This document shows, one piece after another, positions 9,175 to 18,996 of a stretch of DNA of 64,000 nt (position 1 is the stretch's first letter; the number at the start of each line of letters is the position of its first letter). The notes beneath the pieces were generated by a model. The model did not search any database and was not told the DNA's origin. It was given only the letters and a program-made list of their open reading frames with translations. This stretch comes from SOJA01 sp964598485. GTDB taxonomy: Archaea; Thermoproteota; Bathyarchaeia; Bathyarchaeales; Bathycorpusculaceae. Made by a program: the position numbers and the translations under genes. The stretch covers positions 1-64,000 of the forward strand of contig CAZRCD010000001.1 of assembly GCA_964598485.1 (NCBI GenBank), given 5' to 3'.

Positions 9175-9606
9175 ATGAAGTCAAAGATTACTGAAAAGCC
9201 GGAGAAAATTGTTGGATACGTGTTGCTGACCGTCGGATTTATCGTGGTAATAATACCCACCTATTTCGGCATCTCAATTATTTTCACAGGAGCCTCTGCC
9301 ATACCAAAAATCCTTGAGACTCCTGTCCTTTCTAACGCCACAACTCCTATGGGTAACGCGACCATTGTTCTTCCAATCTCCACGGCTGACATAAACGAAA
9401 TAATAGAGAAGACCTTTCCAACAGTCAACCTGGGTCTATTTCTTGCACTCTCTGTCATCCTAATATCTGCAGGCAGTGTAATAATGGGTAAAGGTGTGGG
9501 TCTTATAAAAGAAATAAAACTTAAGGCTGTGAGAGAGGCTGTCAAAGAAATCGACCAAGAAATAAAAGTTGAAAAGGAAGAAAAGGCAGAGAAAAAAGAA
9601 AAATAG
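9175..9606 (+). CDS. Two-helix membrane protein of unknown function
   Basis: 143 residues from ATG 9175, chosen over an upstream TTG (9154) because AGAGAAGG lies 8 nt before the ATG. A short basic N-terminus, a first hydrophobic helix (VGYVLLTVGFIVVIIPTYF), an external loop of about 55 residues with NATTPMGNAT glycosylation sites, a second helix (LGLFLALSVILISAGSVI) and a highly charged Lys/Glu-rich C-terminal tail. I do not recognise the family. It is monocistronic and followed by the perfect palindrome GAGCGCGCGCTC at 9653-9664. Confidence 0.7.
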   Translation: MKSKITEKPEKIVGYVLLTVGFIVVIIPTYFGISIIFTGASAIPKILETPVLSNATTPMGNATIVLPISTADINEIIEKTFPTVNLGLFLALSVILISAGSVIMGKGVGLIKEIKLKAVREAVKEIDQEIKVEKEEKAEKKEK

Positions 9607-9652
9607 AGAATCTATAACATCCAGGGGACTCTCGTTTTCAATGCTAAAACTG

Positions 9653-9664
9653 GAGCGCGCGCTC
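9653..9664. repeat. Perfect GC palindrome
   Basis: GAGCGCGCGCTC is a perfect 12-bp palindrome in the spacer between convergent genes; it belongs to a set of CG-alternating runs in spacers of this window. Confidence 0.6.
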
Positions 9665-9700
9665 TGTTTACCCAAATTTTTCTACAACTTAGATCTTTGT

Positions 9701-12064
9701 TCAGCTTAGAATCTTCTGCTTAATAGTCTCGCGTTTTTCAGCAGGTAACGGACCAAATTTTTTGATTCTATCCGTAAACCTCGTGAACAAATCTGCTGCT
9801 TTCTTGTAGACTGGTAGCGGCACATAGCTGTAGCGAACTCGCATGCTTTTTATTTTAAACTCTGCAAGTGAACGCCCCATCTCAATCATCCGTTTCTTTG
9901 TAAACTTTTCATCTACGTCCTGTTGCCCCTCAATCACTAGGATGCCGTCAGCTCCAAAAGCAAAAGCATAAAGCAAATGTTTCAAGCCTAGAATAGCTGT
10001 TGATGGAACAGGCACAATTCGAATGTTTTCAGGATAGTCAACGCGATCCAACCCCAAAAAGTCCATGCCTGTATATCCAACATTCTTTTCAACGAACGCA
10101 ACTATCCTAACTTCGTCTGGTTCCTTATCACTGAGAACTCCTTTCAAGTGAGCAATTATCTGCTTAGTTGTTGAATTCTTGAAATCAATAGCTTCTCTTG
10201 GACAGACTGGTATGCATGCACCGCAGCCAATGCACATGAAAGGGTTGATTTTGGCTTTTCCCTCTTGCATGGTTATCGCGTTCAACGGACATGTTTGGAT
10301 GCAGATACGACAGCCGTCGCATAACTCTGGAATTACATAGGCTTTTTCAGGACTTGTAGTGATGTATTCGCTTTTGAGAAACAAAGAAGCCTTAGCAGCA
10401 GCTCCCAAGGCATCAGAAACCGTGTCACGAACATCCTTTGGACTTAAGGCGCATCCACACGCAAAAACTCCTGTGATCAGCGAGTCAACTGGATCAAGTT
10501 TTGGATGCTTCTCTTGTATGAAGCCGTCTTCACCTAAAGAAAGCCTCATTTTTTCTGCAAGTTCCTTAAGCCCAGCAGGTGCAACCATAGGCGTAGCCAA
10601 AGCAACCAAATCAAATTCTTGTTCCGAAACGTCACTAGTTAATGTGTCTTCAGCCAAAACAACAAGCTTTCCATTTTTACTTTTCCACACTTCAGCCACT
10701 TTGCCTCTTACAAAAACAACCCCTTCTTCCTGATCTCGCCAATAAAGCTCTTCATAACCTTTACCAGTAGCCCTAATATCTGTATAGTAAATGTGAACGT
10801 CTATTCCAAGCATTTTCTTAAGCACAAAAGCCTGCTTCAAGGCATACATGCAACAAATGCGACTGCAATAAGAAATGTGATTTTTATCCCTTGAGCCAGC
10901 ACAGAGGACAATTGCCATTTTTCTTACATCACTACCGTCAGCCCTCTTCACGTAACCGCTTGTTGGTCCCGAGGCTGAAGTAAGCCTCTCCAAATCCAAC
11001 ATAGTTATGACATCTTTGTAAACGCCATATCCGTAATTCTCAAGCTTTCGAGCGTCATAAAGTTCATACCCCGTAGCCATAAGAACCGCGCCTACGGTCA
11101 AATCAACTGTTCTTCCTTCATCTTCCAGGTTTATAGCTTTGGATGGACAGAGCTGCTCGCATTTTCCACACTTTGTGCAAGCGTTAAAATCTATTACGTA
11201 AGCAGATGGCACAGCTTGCGGAAACTCTATGTAAGCCGCTTTTCTCTGTGACAAACCTTCATTAAACTCGTCTGCCACATTCACCGGACACACTTTCATG
11301 CATACGCCGCAGCTTCTGCACTTATCCACGTCCACGCCTCTGGGTTTCATGAAAACCTTAACGTTGAAGTTGCCCGGGCGCCCACTAACCTCTTGAACTT
11401 CAGCGTAAGTGAGTAAGTTCACGTTTGGATTTCTTCCAACTTCAGCCATTCTTGGCGTAAGTATACATTGGGCACAGTCAAGGGTTGGGAAAACTTTTGT
11501 TAGTTTTGCCATGTTGCCTCCTATGCTGGGTCTTCTCTCTACGACGTGAACCTTAAAGTCTAAGTAGCCAAGTTCAAGGGCTGCGGTTATTCCAGCTATG
11601 CCTCCGCCTATGATTAGGATTTCTCTTGAGCCTTTTTCGCTTATGGTTTCTAGGGGTTCAAGTTCTCGGCTTCGTTCGTAGCCGCCTCTGATTAGGGTTA
11701 TGGCTTTTTTTGTGGCTTCTGTAGAAGGTTTTGGACCGTGAGCCCATGAGCATTGCTCCCTTATGTTTACAAATTCAAGCATATAGGGATTCAAGCCTGC
11801 ACGTTCTAGAACGCTTTGAAAAGTGGCAAGATGCATTCTTGGCGTGCAGCTGGCAACCACGACTCTGTCTAAATTGTTCTTTTTTATTGCTTGTATTATC
11901 ATCTCTTGGGCTGGCTTGGAACACAAATACTCGTCCTGTTTGGCTACGGCAACGGCTTCCCAGTTTTTAGCGGCTTCAACAACAGCCTTCACATCTACAA
12001 CATCGCCTATGTTTCCGCCACACTCGCAAACAAAAATTCCGATTCTCGACGGATTTTTCTCCAT
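9701..12064 (-). CDS. hdrA: HdrA-like FAD/iron-sulfur protein with cysteine-less MvhD-like tail
   Basis: 787 residues from ATG 12064 (an upstream TTG at 12073 is possible). Order of parts: N-terminal HdrA domain with CECGGNIG; FAD-binding GGGIAGITAALELG at about 150 and the downstream DCAQCILTPRM; two [4Fe-4S] motifs CRSCGVCMKVCP and CTKCGKCEQLCP (about 250-300); a thioredoxin-reductase-like core; two more clusters CDGCRICIQTCP and CIGCGACIPVCP (about 580-620); then a tail of about 650-760 resembling MvhD (NVGYTGMDFLG, ENIRIVPV, GADGILVIEG) in which the usual cluster cysteines are absent. HdrA is the flavin subunit of heterodisulfide reductase-type complexes. Divergent from the HdrD-like gene and near etfBA, it may receive ETF electrons. 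Confidence 0.9.
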   Translation of the reverse strand: MEKNPSRIGIFVCECGGNIGDVVDVKAVVEAAKNWEAVAVAKQDEYLCSKPAQEMIIQAIKKNNLDRVVVASCTPRMHLATFQSVLERAGLNPYMLEFVNIREQCSWAHGPKPSTEATKKAITLIRGGYERSRELEPLETISEKGSREILIIGGGIAGITAALELGYLDFKVHVVERRPSIGGNMAKLTKVFPTLDCAQCILTPRMAEVGRNPNVNLLTYAEVQEVSGRPGNFNVKVFMKPRGVDVDKCRSCGVCMKVCPVNVADEFNEGLSQRKAAYIEFPQAVPSAYVIDFNACTKCGKCEQLCPSKAINLEDEGRTVDLTVGAVLMATGYELYDARKLENYGYGVYKDVITMLDLERLTSASGPTSGYVKRADGSDVRKMAIVLCAGSRDKNHISYCSRICCMYALKQAFVLKKMLGIDVHIYYTDIRATGKGYEELYWRDQEEGVVFVRGKVAEVWKSKNGKLVVLAEDTLTSDVSEQEFDLVALATPMVAPAGLKELAEKMRLSLGEDGFIQEKHPKLDPVDSLITGVFACGCALSPKDVRDTVSDALGAAAKASLFLKSEYITTSPEKAYVIPELCDGCRICIQTCPLNAITMQEGKAKINPFMCIGCGACIPVCPREAIDFKNSTTKQIIAHLKGVLSDKEPDEVRIVAFVEKNVGYTGMDFLGLDRVDYPENIRIVPVPSTAILGLKHLLYAFAFGADGILVIEGQQDVDEKFTKKRMIEMGRSLAEFKIKSMRVRYSYVPLPVYKKAADLFTRFTDRIKKFGPLPAEKRETIKQKILS

Positions 12065-12161
12065 CAATAGCAATCTCCGTTTTCCTTGGTTCGTTTTGAT
12101 TGATACGAGGAAAACGCTTAAAAAATCTTATGTTCCATTTTAGGCAAACGTGACATAAAGA

Positions 12162-13271
12162 ATGAACGCTCAAGAGCTTGTTCAAAAACATAAATTGCTT
12201 GAATGTATCCAGTGTGGAATGTGTACTGGAAGTTGCCCAGTTTCCAGAAAAGCCAATTTGAACATTAGAAAGTACATGCGGGAGGCTGCCTTAACAGGCA
12301 AGTTGACTATTCACCCGCAAGACGAGTTGTGGAGCTGCACAACCTGTTCAACATGCGGTGTCCGATGCCCAAAGGATTTAAACCCATACGAATTTTTGAT
12401 TGACGTACGAAGCATGGCTGTTGAAGGGGGACAAATTCCGCCTACGATTCGAGATGCGTTGGAAAGCATTTTTAAAAACGGCAACCCTTGGGGAAGAATC
12501 AGAAGCAAAAGGTCTGAGTGGGCAGAAGGCTTAAACGTTAAGCATATTTCACAGGGCGCTGAAATCCTGTATTTCGTTGGTTGCACATCAGCTTATGACC
12601 CAAGGGTGCAAGATATAGCGAAGAGTCTTGTGAAATGTTTTGAGAACGCTGGAGTGGACTTTGGAACTTTGGGCGATGAGGAAAACTGTTGTGGAAGCGA
12701 AGTTTACGGGATGGGTGAAAAGGGCTTATTCGAGTTTCTGGTTGAGGAGAACATGAAAAGCTTCAACAAATACAACGTAAAGCAAGTTGTTACAAGCTGT
12801 CCCCATGCTTTTCACGCCTTTAAAAACCGATACGGACAAACAAGCTTCGAAGTTCAGCATCACACACAACTGCTTGCCAATCTAATCGAAAATGGAAAAC
12901 TCAGCTTTTCAAAGGAAGTGAACAAAAAAGTCATCTATCACGACCCATGCTTCCTAGGTAAACAAAACGGCATTTATGACGAGCCGAGAAAGGTTATTGA
13001 AAGCGTATCAGGCGTAACGCTGTTGGAGTTTGACCGTTCAAGATCGCGAAGCCTCTGCTGTGAAGGCGGTGGTGGAAGGATGTGGATTGACATACCTGGG
13101 GAACGCTTAGCGGAAATCCGTGTTAAGGATGCTGTGGATTCTGAAGCAGAAATATTGGCGACTGCTTGTCCCTTCTGTCTCTTAACCCTTGAAGACGCTG
13201 TTAAAACAGCAGGATTTGAAGGAAAAATTAAGGTTATGGACATAGCGGAACTGCTTTCGCTTGCTCTCTAA
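12162..13271 (+). CDS. HdrD-like iron-sulfur protein with two CCG domains
   Basis: 369 residues. Two [4Fe-4S] motifs come first (CIQCGMCTGSCP at about 15-26, CTTCSTCGVRCP at about 59-70). Two cysteine-rich CCG domains follow: ENCCGSEVYGMGEKG with TSCPHAF, and SLCCEGGGGRMW with ACPFC, which in HdrB/HdrD bind the noncubane cluster that reduces a disulfide. This HdrC-HdrB fusion layout is that of HdrD and related GlpC/GlcF proteins. It is transcribed away from the HdrA-like gene across an 97-nt spacer. With no methanogenesis genes in view, a general thiol/quinone-linked oxidoreductase coupled to acyl-CoA oxidation is more likely than a heterodisulfide role. Its 3' end is duplicated at 22911-23075. 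Confidence 0.88.
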   Translation: MNAQELVQKHKLLECIQCGMCTGSCPVSRKANLNIRKYMREAALTGKLTIHPQDELWSCTTCSTCGVRCPKDLNPYEFLIDVRSMAVEGGQIPPTIRDALESIFKNGNPWGRIRSKRSEWAEGLNVKHISQGAEILYFVGCTSAYDPRVQDIAKSLVKCFENAGVDFGTLGDEENCCGSEVYGMGEKGLFEFLVEENMKSFNKYNVKQVVTSCPHAFHAFKNRYGQTSFEVQHHTQLLANLIENGKLSFSKEVNKKVIYHDPCFLGKQNGIYDEPRKVIESVSGVTLLEFDRSRSRSLCCEGGGGRMWIDIPGERLAEIRVKDAVDSEAEILATACPFCLLTLEDAVKTAGFEGKIKVMDIAELLSLAL

Positions 13272-13363
13272 CATCCCCCTTTTCCGCAAACAGTTTTTTG
13301 TGGCGCACGCTTGAAACTTTCTTCCAAAATTTGATATTATATGTGTTATAAAAAAAAGTGTGG

Positions 13364-16300
13364 TTAGAGGGCTGATGTGCCGATGAGGCTTTTTACTATT
13401 TGGAAGTCTTGGCCATCCACTATGCCGTCATCGTTTAAGTCAGCGTTCGGATTCCATTTGGGACTGCCAGGCATTGAAGGCACAGCAATTTTCACTAATT
13501 GATAGTCTTGACCGTCAACAATATAATCGCCGTTTAAATCACCTAGACAGGAGACTATAACAAAGCCGTCTATGAGCGTGTTGTCTGTTGTGTTTGTTTC
13601 GTCTGAAACTGGGGTGGCATAAGCGCTTATGGTGTAGTTGCCTTTGGCTACGCCTGTTGTGTTCCATGTGAAGGTGATGGTTGTGGATTTTCTGCTTGTG
13701 AGGGTTGTTTGTGTCTGAGTGATTGCAGTTGTGTAGGCGTAAATAGTAATGGTGAATGTTTCGGTGTTGATGCCGTAGTTTAGTATTTTTGCGGTCATGT
13801 TTAGCTGGTAGCCTTGACCGACTACTGTTTTGGATGTTGTGATGTTGGTTATTCCTATGTCGTGTGGGCTGAAAGGCTTTACTAGGGGATATCTGTCGAT
13901 GTTATTGGCAACAATCGTGTATTGGGTGTCGAAGATGCCGTCGCTGCCTGGTTCATTTTGATTTGGACCGCTGCACAGGTCTGTGCTGATGTGGTTGCTC
14001 CAGTAGTTTCCGCCGTCCGGGTAATCGTTGTCCCAGATGTTCATGGATGTTTCGGTGATGACTTGAACGCTGTTGTCGATGAAGTTGTTCCAGTAAATGG
14101 TGTTGATGATTGAAGACTCGGTTAAGTTGATGGCGACGTTGTTTTCTTGGAATATGTTTCCGTAGATTTTACAGTCGCTAGAATTGACGATGAGCATGCC
14201 TTGGTCCCAGTGTGTTATTACAAAATTTATGATGGTGACTTCGGACGTGTCAGTTATGATGACGGCGATTCCAGATCCACCGCCCTCATGGACAGGGCCG
14301 CTTCCCGTTCTACCGATGATCGTCAAGGTCTTGTTGATGACCAGGGACTCGTGGTAGACGCCTGGAGCGATTATGATGGTGGCTCCTGGATCAGCAGCGT
14401 CAATTGCCTCCTGTATCGTCGGGTAATCTTCTGGAACCCTAATAACATTTCCAAACGCGTACACAACGTGGTCATATGAGCCTACGAAAACCATACCATC
14501 CGCAACAGCAGGAGAAGACTCTACGCAGTCTCCTGTTGTATAGCTCCATACGTGTGCTCCGGTCGCAGCGTCGAGACAGTAAACCTTGTTGTCCTTTGAT
14601 CCTACGTAGACCTTGCCATCAGCAACAGCAGGAGAAGAAGACACCAAGTTGCTTGTTGGGTAGTTCCATATGAAGGTACCAGTTGAAGCATCAAGACAAT
14701 AAGTCTTGTTATCCCTTGATCCCACATAGACCTTACCATCAGCAACAGCAGGAGAAGAATACACACGGTCGCCTGTTGAGTAGTTCCATATGTGCGCTCC
14801 AGTGTGTTGGTCTAGGGCATACACGTTGCCGTCGTTAGAGCCTACGAAAACCATACCATCCGCAACAGCAGGAGAAGATGTGATCCAGTCACCTGTTGTA
14901 TAATTCCATATATGTGCACCAGTTGCAACGTCCAAACAGTAAACCTTGCCATCACCTGATCCTATGTAGACTTTACCATCGGCAACAGCTGGAGAAGACC
15001 AGCCTAGGCCGCCTGTTGAGTAGTTCCATATGTGTTCTCCGGTTGCAGCGTCAAGACAGTAGACCTTGCCATCAAAAGATCCCACAAAGACTTTGCCATC
15101 AGCAACAGCAGGAGAAGATGTGATCCAGTCACCTGTTGTATAATTCCATATATGTGCACCAGTGTATTGGTCTAGCGCATACACCTTGCTGTCGTTGGAA
15201 CCTACGTAGACCTTACCATCAGCAACAGCAGGAGAAGACATCACAGCACTGCCTGTTGAGTAGTTCCATATGTGCGCTCCAGTGTGTTGGTCTAGGGCAT
15301 ACACGTTGCCGTCGTTAGAGCCTACGAAAACCATACCATCCGCAACAGCTGGAGAAGAATATACATTGCCGCTTGTTGTGTAGGTCCATTGTGTTTGGTT
15401 TGTGTTTGGCGCTGGGCTTTCGGTGTAGCCTGTGTGTCTGGGGTTGTGACGGAACATGGACCAGGGATACTGGGTGGAGTGCACGCGAAGATATTTATAG
15501 AAGATGTCTGAGTCGCTTCCAGAACCAGCATAGTCAGTGGCATCTTCCCAAGCTATGTGTACGTTTCTAGCTAGGTCAACAGTCAAAGAAGGATATCTGG
15601 AGTGTGCTTTGCTTTCTGTTGATACAACCTCGGTGGTTGTCCAGCCAACGCCAACTTCATATCGTTTATAGAAGATGTCAGCGTCAAGGCCATACCCAAC
15701 ATAGTCCGTGTAATCGTGCCAGGCTATGTGTATGTTTCCGCTGGAGTCAACAGCCAAAGAAGGATAGAAACAGTTGCCGTCGCTTTCTGTTGATACAACC
15801 TCGGTGGTTGTCCAGCCAACGCCAACTTCATATCGTTTATAGAAGATGTCAGCGTCGGTCCCAGAACCACCATAATCAGTCCAGTCTTGCCAGGCTATGT
15901 GTATGTTTCCGCTGGAGTCAACAGCCAAGGAAGGATCGTAAGAGTCGCTGGTGCTTTCTGTTGATACAACCTCGGTGGTTGTCCAGCCCGAGTCAATCTC
16001 AAACCTCCTGTAGAAGATGTCAGCGTCAGCTTCAGATCCAGCATAGGGGGTGAAATCGTCCCAGACTATGTGTATGTTTCCAGCCAAGTCAACAGCCAAA
16101 GAAGGATTGCAAGAGATCCATGCGGTTCCCGTTGATACAACCTCGGTGGTTGTCCAGCCAACGCCAACTTCATATCGTTTATAGAAGATGTCAGCGTCGG
16201 TCCCAGAACCACCATAATCAGTCCAGTCTTGCCAGGCTATGTGTATGTTTCCGCTGGAGTCAACAGCCAAGGAAGGATCGTAAGAGTCGCTGGTGCTTTC

Positions 16301-18760
16301 TGTTGATACAACCTCGGTGGTTGTCCAGCCCGAGTCAATCTCAAACCTCTTACAGAAGATGTCCAAGTCACCTCCACAACCCGTATAGTTAGTGGCATCT
16401 TGCCAGGCTATGTGTATGTTTCCGCTGGAGTCAACAGCCAAGGAAGGATCGTAAGAGTCGCTGGTGCTTTCTGTTGATACAACTTCGGTTGTTGTCCACC
16501 CGTTGCCTGGCACATACTTCTTGTAGAAGATGTCATTGTCGGTTCCAGAACCACCATAATCAGTTTGGTCGTGCCATGCTATGTGTATGTTTCCGCTGGA
16601 GTCAACAGCCAAAGAAGCACTGAAAGAGTTTGCGGTGCTTTCTGTTGAAACTACTTGTGTCATTCTGTCTTCGTAACAATACGCGCGCATGAGGGGATAT
16701 CTATCTGTGTTGTTTGCATCAATTGTGTATGGAATATCTCCTATTCCATCGCTACCTGTCTCATTCTGATATGGACCGCTGTATAAGTCTAAGCCCGTAT
16801 AGTCGCTCCAGTAGTTCCCACCAGAAGGATAACCATGGTCCCAAATGTTAAAGCGAGACGGTTGGATACGTACCTGCCAAGCGTTGTCTATGAAGTTGTT
16901 ATGGTAAATGGTGTTGTTCTCAGACGAAACAAGCGTGACGCCAGCCGCGTTGTTTATTATGTAGTTTCCAGAAATGTTGTTAGCGAAAGAATTCTCAAGC
17001 CGGATGCCACAGTAGTTTTCGGATATTGTGTTGCCGAATATTTCTGTTCTATTGGCTTGATTCATGACGCGGATACCAGTGTTCGTGTTTGAACTGATAT
17101 CGTTATTGTAGATTATGTTATCAGTTGAAGGCCAGTCTATGTGGATGCCTGCTCCTCTGTTGGAATGGACCGTGTTGTTGTAAATGCGGTTGTAGGAGCC
17201 TTGGTTTGTAGCTATACCCCATTGATTGAAGTATGCTATATTGTTGTATATTGTGTTGTTGTCGCTATAAATGGCTTCGATACCGCCGTAAGCGCTGCTG
17301 TTGTGTACAACGTTATTATAGGCTTTGTTATTATCTCCACTTGCGAAAACGATTCCTCTGTCACCTGTGAAGCATACAATGTTATCGTGGACTTCACAAT
17401 ATTGTCTCTCCTCGACTTCTATGCCTTGGTGTAAAGCATTTGTCACTGTGAACCCGCTCATGTCCACGTTGTCTGCTACTATTGTGACAAGAGCTCCGGT
17501 ATAATTCAATCCATTGCCATTGATAATTGTGTTACTTCTGCTTTCACCAATAAGAGTCAAAGCCTTGTTTATGACTACGTTTTCATAGTATGTCCCAGCG
17601 TCAACTGAAATAGTGTGTCCATCCAAGGTTTCATTGGCATCTATGGCTTCCTGAATTGTAGCGTAGTCTAATCCTGTGTTAATGCTATGTACTGGGGGAG
17701 GATTCCATGGCTCCATGAGTGGATAGTTATCCCAATTATTCTCATCAATAACGTAAGATGTATCTCCTATTCCATCGCTTCCAGTCTCATTTTGATATGG
17801 ACCGCTGTAGAAGTCTGTACCGTTGTAGTCACTCCAGTAATTACCGCCAGAAGGATAACCATCATCCCACTCATTCGGATAGTACTGACCATCCCTCGCC
17901 TGATATTGCGTATTGTTCACAAGCATATTATGGTATATTTTATTGTACCCTCCAGGGGAGTTAGGGTCATATGCATAGATGCCAATTCCGTTTAAGTATA
18001 CATTACAATCAGTGATTGTGTTATATCTAGCTGTGCCAAAACTATATATCACGATGCCAGCGTCATTAAACCAGACATCACAGTTTTCAACTCTAGCATA
18101 CCAGCAACTATCAAGCACAATGCCCCCCCGAGTACAGTTCCACGCTTTACAGTTCTTCACTAGGTTGTAATGGCCCCAACCCACATGAAAGCCCATCCCA
18201 GAATAGCTTGCGTTACAGTTTTCATAGGTGTTGTGAGCGGATGTAGTCCACAGTGCGATTCCTGCATACGTGCAATTTGTTAGGCTACAGTTTACGATGA
18301 GGTTATAATCAGACCAAGCAAGGTCTATTCCAATAGTGTGGTTTAATATTATGTTGTTGCTTATTATATCATGGTTAGTATACCATAGCCGGATGCCGAT
18401 TTCCCCGTACTGTATTGTAAATCCAGTAATGTTGACGTTATCGGTCGTTACATCAATCACGTATCCAGTTCCACTTCCGTCGATGATGGTGGCTGCAGGG
18501 TCTTCCCCAATAAGCTGAATGGACTTACCGACAACCACATTCTCATAGTATGTTCCGTTGTATACGTATATCGTGTCTCCCGGACTTGCTGCGTTTATGG
18601 CTTCTTGTATTGTTGGGTAGTCATCTGGAACTACGATTGTTGCAGGCTCTGATATAACTAGTTGAACGTTAAACGCGAATGTTAACATACTTAATATTAA
18701 TAATGTCAGCATCACTCCAACGATCATTTTCCTTCTCAATTTCAACTCATCTCTCAGCAT
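13364..18760 (-). CDS. Giant secreted protein: beta-helices, two propellers, CARDB, dockerin
   Basis: 1798 residues. Signal peptide to about 37. A NosD-type parallel beta-helix (PDDYPTIQEAINAA...) at about 40-340 and a second at about 355-690. Seven 57-residue repeats (PSLAVDSSGNIHIAW, DIFYKRYEVG, WTTTEVVSTES) at about 697-1093, suggesting a seven-bladed sialidase-like propeller. Eight 40-residue PQQ-type repeats (SSPAVADGKVYVGS, KVYCLDAATG, HIWNY) at about 1113-1440, an eight-bladed propeller. A third beta-helix (1440-1630), a CARDB domain (1633-1733) and a two-repeat dockerin (1737-1797) with GDLNGDYIVDGQD and ADLNDDGIVDGQD calcium loops. No catalytic residues were identified; likely a binding module docked on a cohesin partner at the surface. 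Confidence 0.88.
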   Translation of the reverse strand: MLRDELKLRRKMIVGVMLTLLILSMLTFAFNVQLVISEPATIVVPDDYPTIQEAINAASPGDTIYVYNGTYYENVVVGKSIQLIGEDPAATIIDGSGTGYVIDVTTDNVNITGFTIQYGEIGIRLWYTNHDIISNNIILNHTIGIDLAWSDYNLIVNCSLTNCTYAGIALWTTSAHNTYENCNASYSGMGFHVGWGHYNLVKNCKAWNCTRGGIVLDSCWYARVENCDVWFNDAGIVIYSFGTARYNTITDCNVYLNGIGIYAYDPNSPGGYNKIYHNMLVNNTQYQARDGQYYPNEWDDGYPSGGNYWSDYNGTDFYSGPYQNETGSDGIGDTSYVIDENNWDNYPLMEPWNPPPVHSINTGLDYATIQEAIDANETLDGHTISVDAGTYYENVVINKALTLIGESRSNTIINGNGLNYTGALVTIVADNVDMSGFTVTNALHQGIEVEERQYCEVHDNIVCFTGDRGIVFASGDNNKAYNNVVHNSSAYGGIEAIYSDNNTIYNNIAYFNQWGIATNQGSYNRIYNNTVHSNRGAGIHIDWPSTDNIIYNNDISSNTNTGIRVMNQANRTEIFGNTISENYCGIRLENSFANNISGNYIINNAAGVTLVSSENNTIYHNNFIDNAWQVRIQPSRFNIWDHGYPSGGNYWSDYTGLDLYSGPYQNETGSDGIGDIPYTIDANNTDRYPLMRAYCYEDRMTQVVSTESTANSFSASLAVDSSGNIHIAWHDQTDYGGSGTDNDIFYKKYVPGNGWTTTEVVSTESTSDSYDPSLAVDSSGNIHIAWQDATNYTGCGGDLDIFCKRFEIDSGWTTTEVVSTESTSDSYDPSLAVDSSGNIHIAWQDWTDYGGSGTDADIFYKRYEVGVGWTTTEVVSTGTAWISCNPSLAVDLAGNIHIVWDDFTPYAGSEADADIFYRRFEIDSGWTTTEVVSTESTSDSYDPSLAVDSSGNIHIAWQDWTDYGGSGTDADIFYKRYEVGVGWTTTEVVSTESDGNCFYPSLAVDSSGNIHIAWHDYTDYVGYGLDADIFYKRYEVGVGWTTTEVVSTESKAHSRYPSLTVDLARNVHIAWEDATDYAGSGSDSDIFYKYLRVHSTQYPWSMFRHNPRHTGYTESPAPNTNQTQWTYTTSGNVYSSPAVADGMVFVGSNDGNVYALDQHTGAHIWNYSTGSAVMSSPAVADGKVYVGSNDSKVYALDQYTGAHIWNYTTGDWITSSPAVADGKVFVGSFDGKVYCLDAATGEHIWNYSTGGLGWSSPAVADGKVYIGSGDGKVYCLDVATGAHIWNYTTGDWITSSPAVADGMVFVGSNDGNVYALDQHTGAHIWNYSTGDRVYSSPAVADGKVYVGSRDNKTYCLDASTGTFIWNYPTSNLVSSSPAVADGKVYVGSKDNKVYCLDAATGAHVWSYTTGDCVESSPAVADGMVFVGSYDHVVYAFGNVIRVPEDYPTIQEAIDAADPGATIIIAPGVYHESLVINKTLTIIGRTGSGPVHEGGGSGIAVIITDTSEVTIINFVITHWDQGMLIVNSSDCKIYGNIFQENNVAINLTESSIINTIYWNNFIDNSVQVITETSMNIWDNDYPDGGNYWSNHISTDLCSGPNQNEPGSDGIFDTQYTIVANNIDRYPLVKPFSPHDIGITNITTSKTVVGQGYQLNMTAKILNYGINTETFTITIYAYTTAITQTQTTLTSRKSTTITFTWNTTGVAKGNYTISAYATPVSDETNTTDNTLIDGFVIVSCLGDLNGDYIVDGQDYQLVKIAVPSMPGSPKWNPNADLNDDGIVDGQDFQIVKSLIGTSAL
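13369..13687 (-). repeat. Dockerin/CARDB cassette, copy 1 (identical to copy 3)
   Basis: By direct line-by-line reading this 319-bp stretch is identical to 26155-26473. It encodes the dockerin and the last part of CARDB. Confidence 0.85.
14470..15400 (-). repeat. Eight 120-bp PQQ-repeat units
   Basis: Tandem DNA repeats of about 120 bp encode the eight SSPAVADG-containing propeller blades. Distant units are more alike than neighbours (for example 14797-14890 and 15277-15355), a sign of unequal exchange or gene conversion. Confidence 0.75.
15610..16670 (-). repeat. 171-bp tandem repeats with a 342-bp higher-order period
   Basis: Units of about 171 bp encode the 57-residue blades. The stretch from about 15790 to 16008 recurs, apparently without change, at about 16131 to 16349, i.e. 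two units apart. Confidence 0.75.
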
Positions 18761-18996
18761 ACTCTTAAGGTGTCAATGACATATTAAATTTTCAGTAACT
18801 TTATTCTATTAAAAAGTATCATTACTTATTTACAGTTAGCACTATAAACGTTACATGATGAAAGCATAGAATCTAGAAATAGCAACACCACGCGCGCATA
18901 AAACGAAAACGATGTTGAAAATTCAATACCATGAGCCAGCGCTTCTGAATTTTTATATCCTAGATATACCAAATTAATATTGAATCATGACCCTTA
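18761..18996. promoter_or_regulatory. Divergent promoter region
   Basis: Spacer between the divergent giant dockerin protein and the protease-RecA fusion. A TATA-like TTTTTATATCC at about 18950-18960 lies 37-47 nt before the plus-strand GTG. A CGCGCGC run is at 18891-18897. Confidence 0.45.

Noticed and set aside
14147..17434. Several plus-strand frames opposite the giant dockerin gene
   Set aside because: They mirror the tandem repeats of the minus-strand gene and have repeat-derived low-complexity translations.
13364..18760. CRISPR array in the repeat regions
   Set aside because: Periods of 120 and 171 bp are in-frame protein repeats, with no short repeat plus unique spacer pattern.
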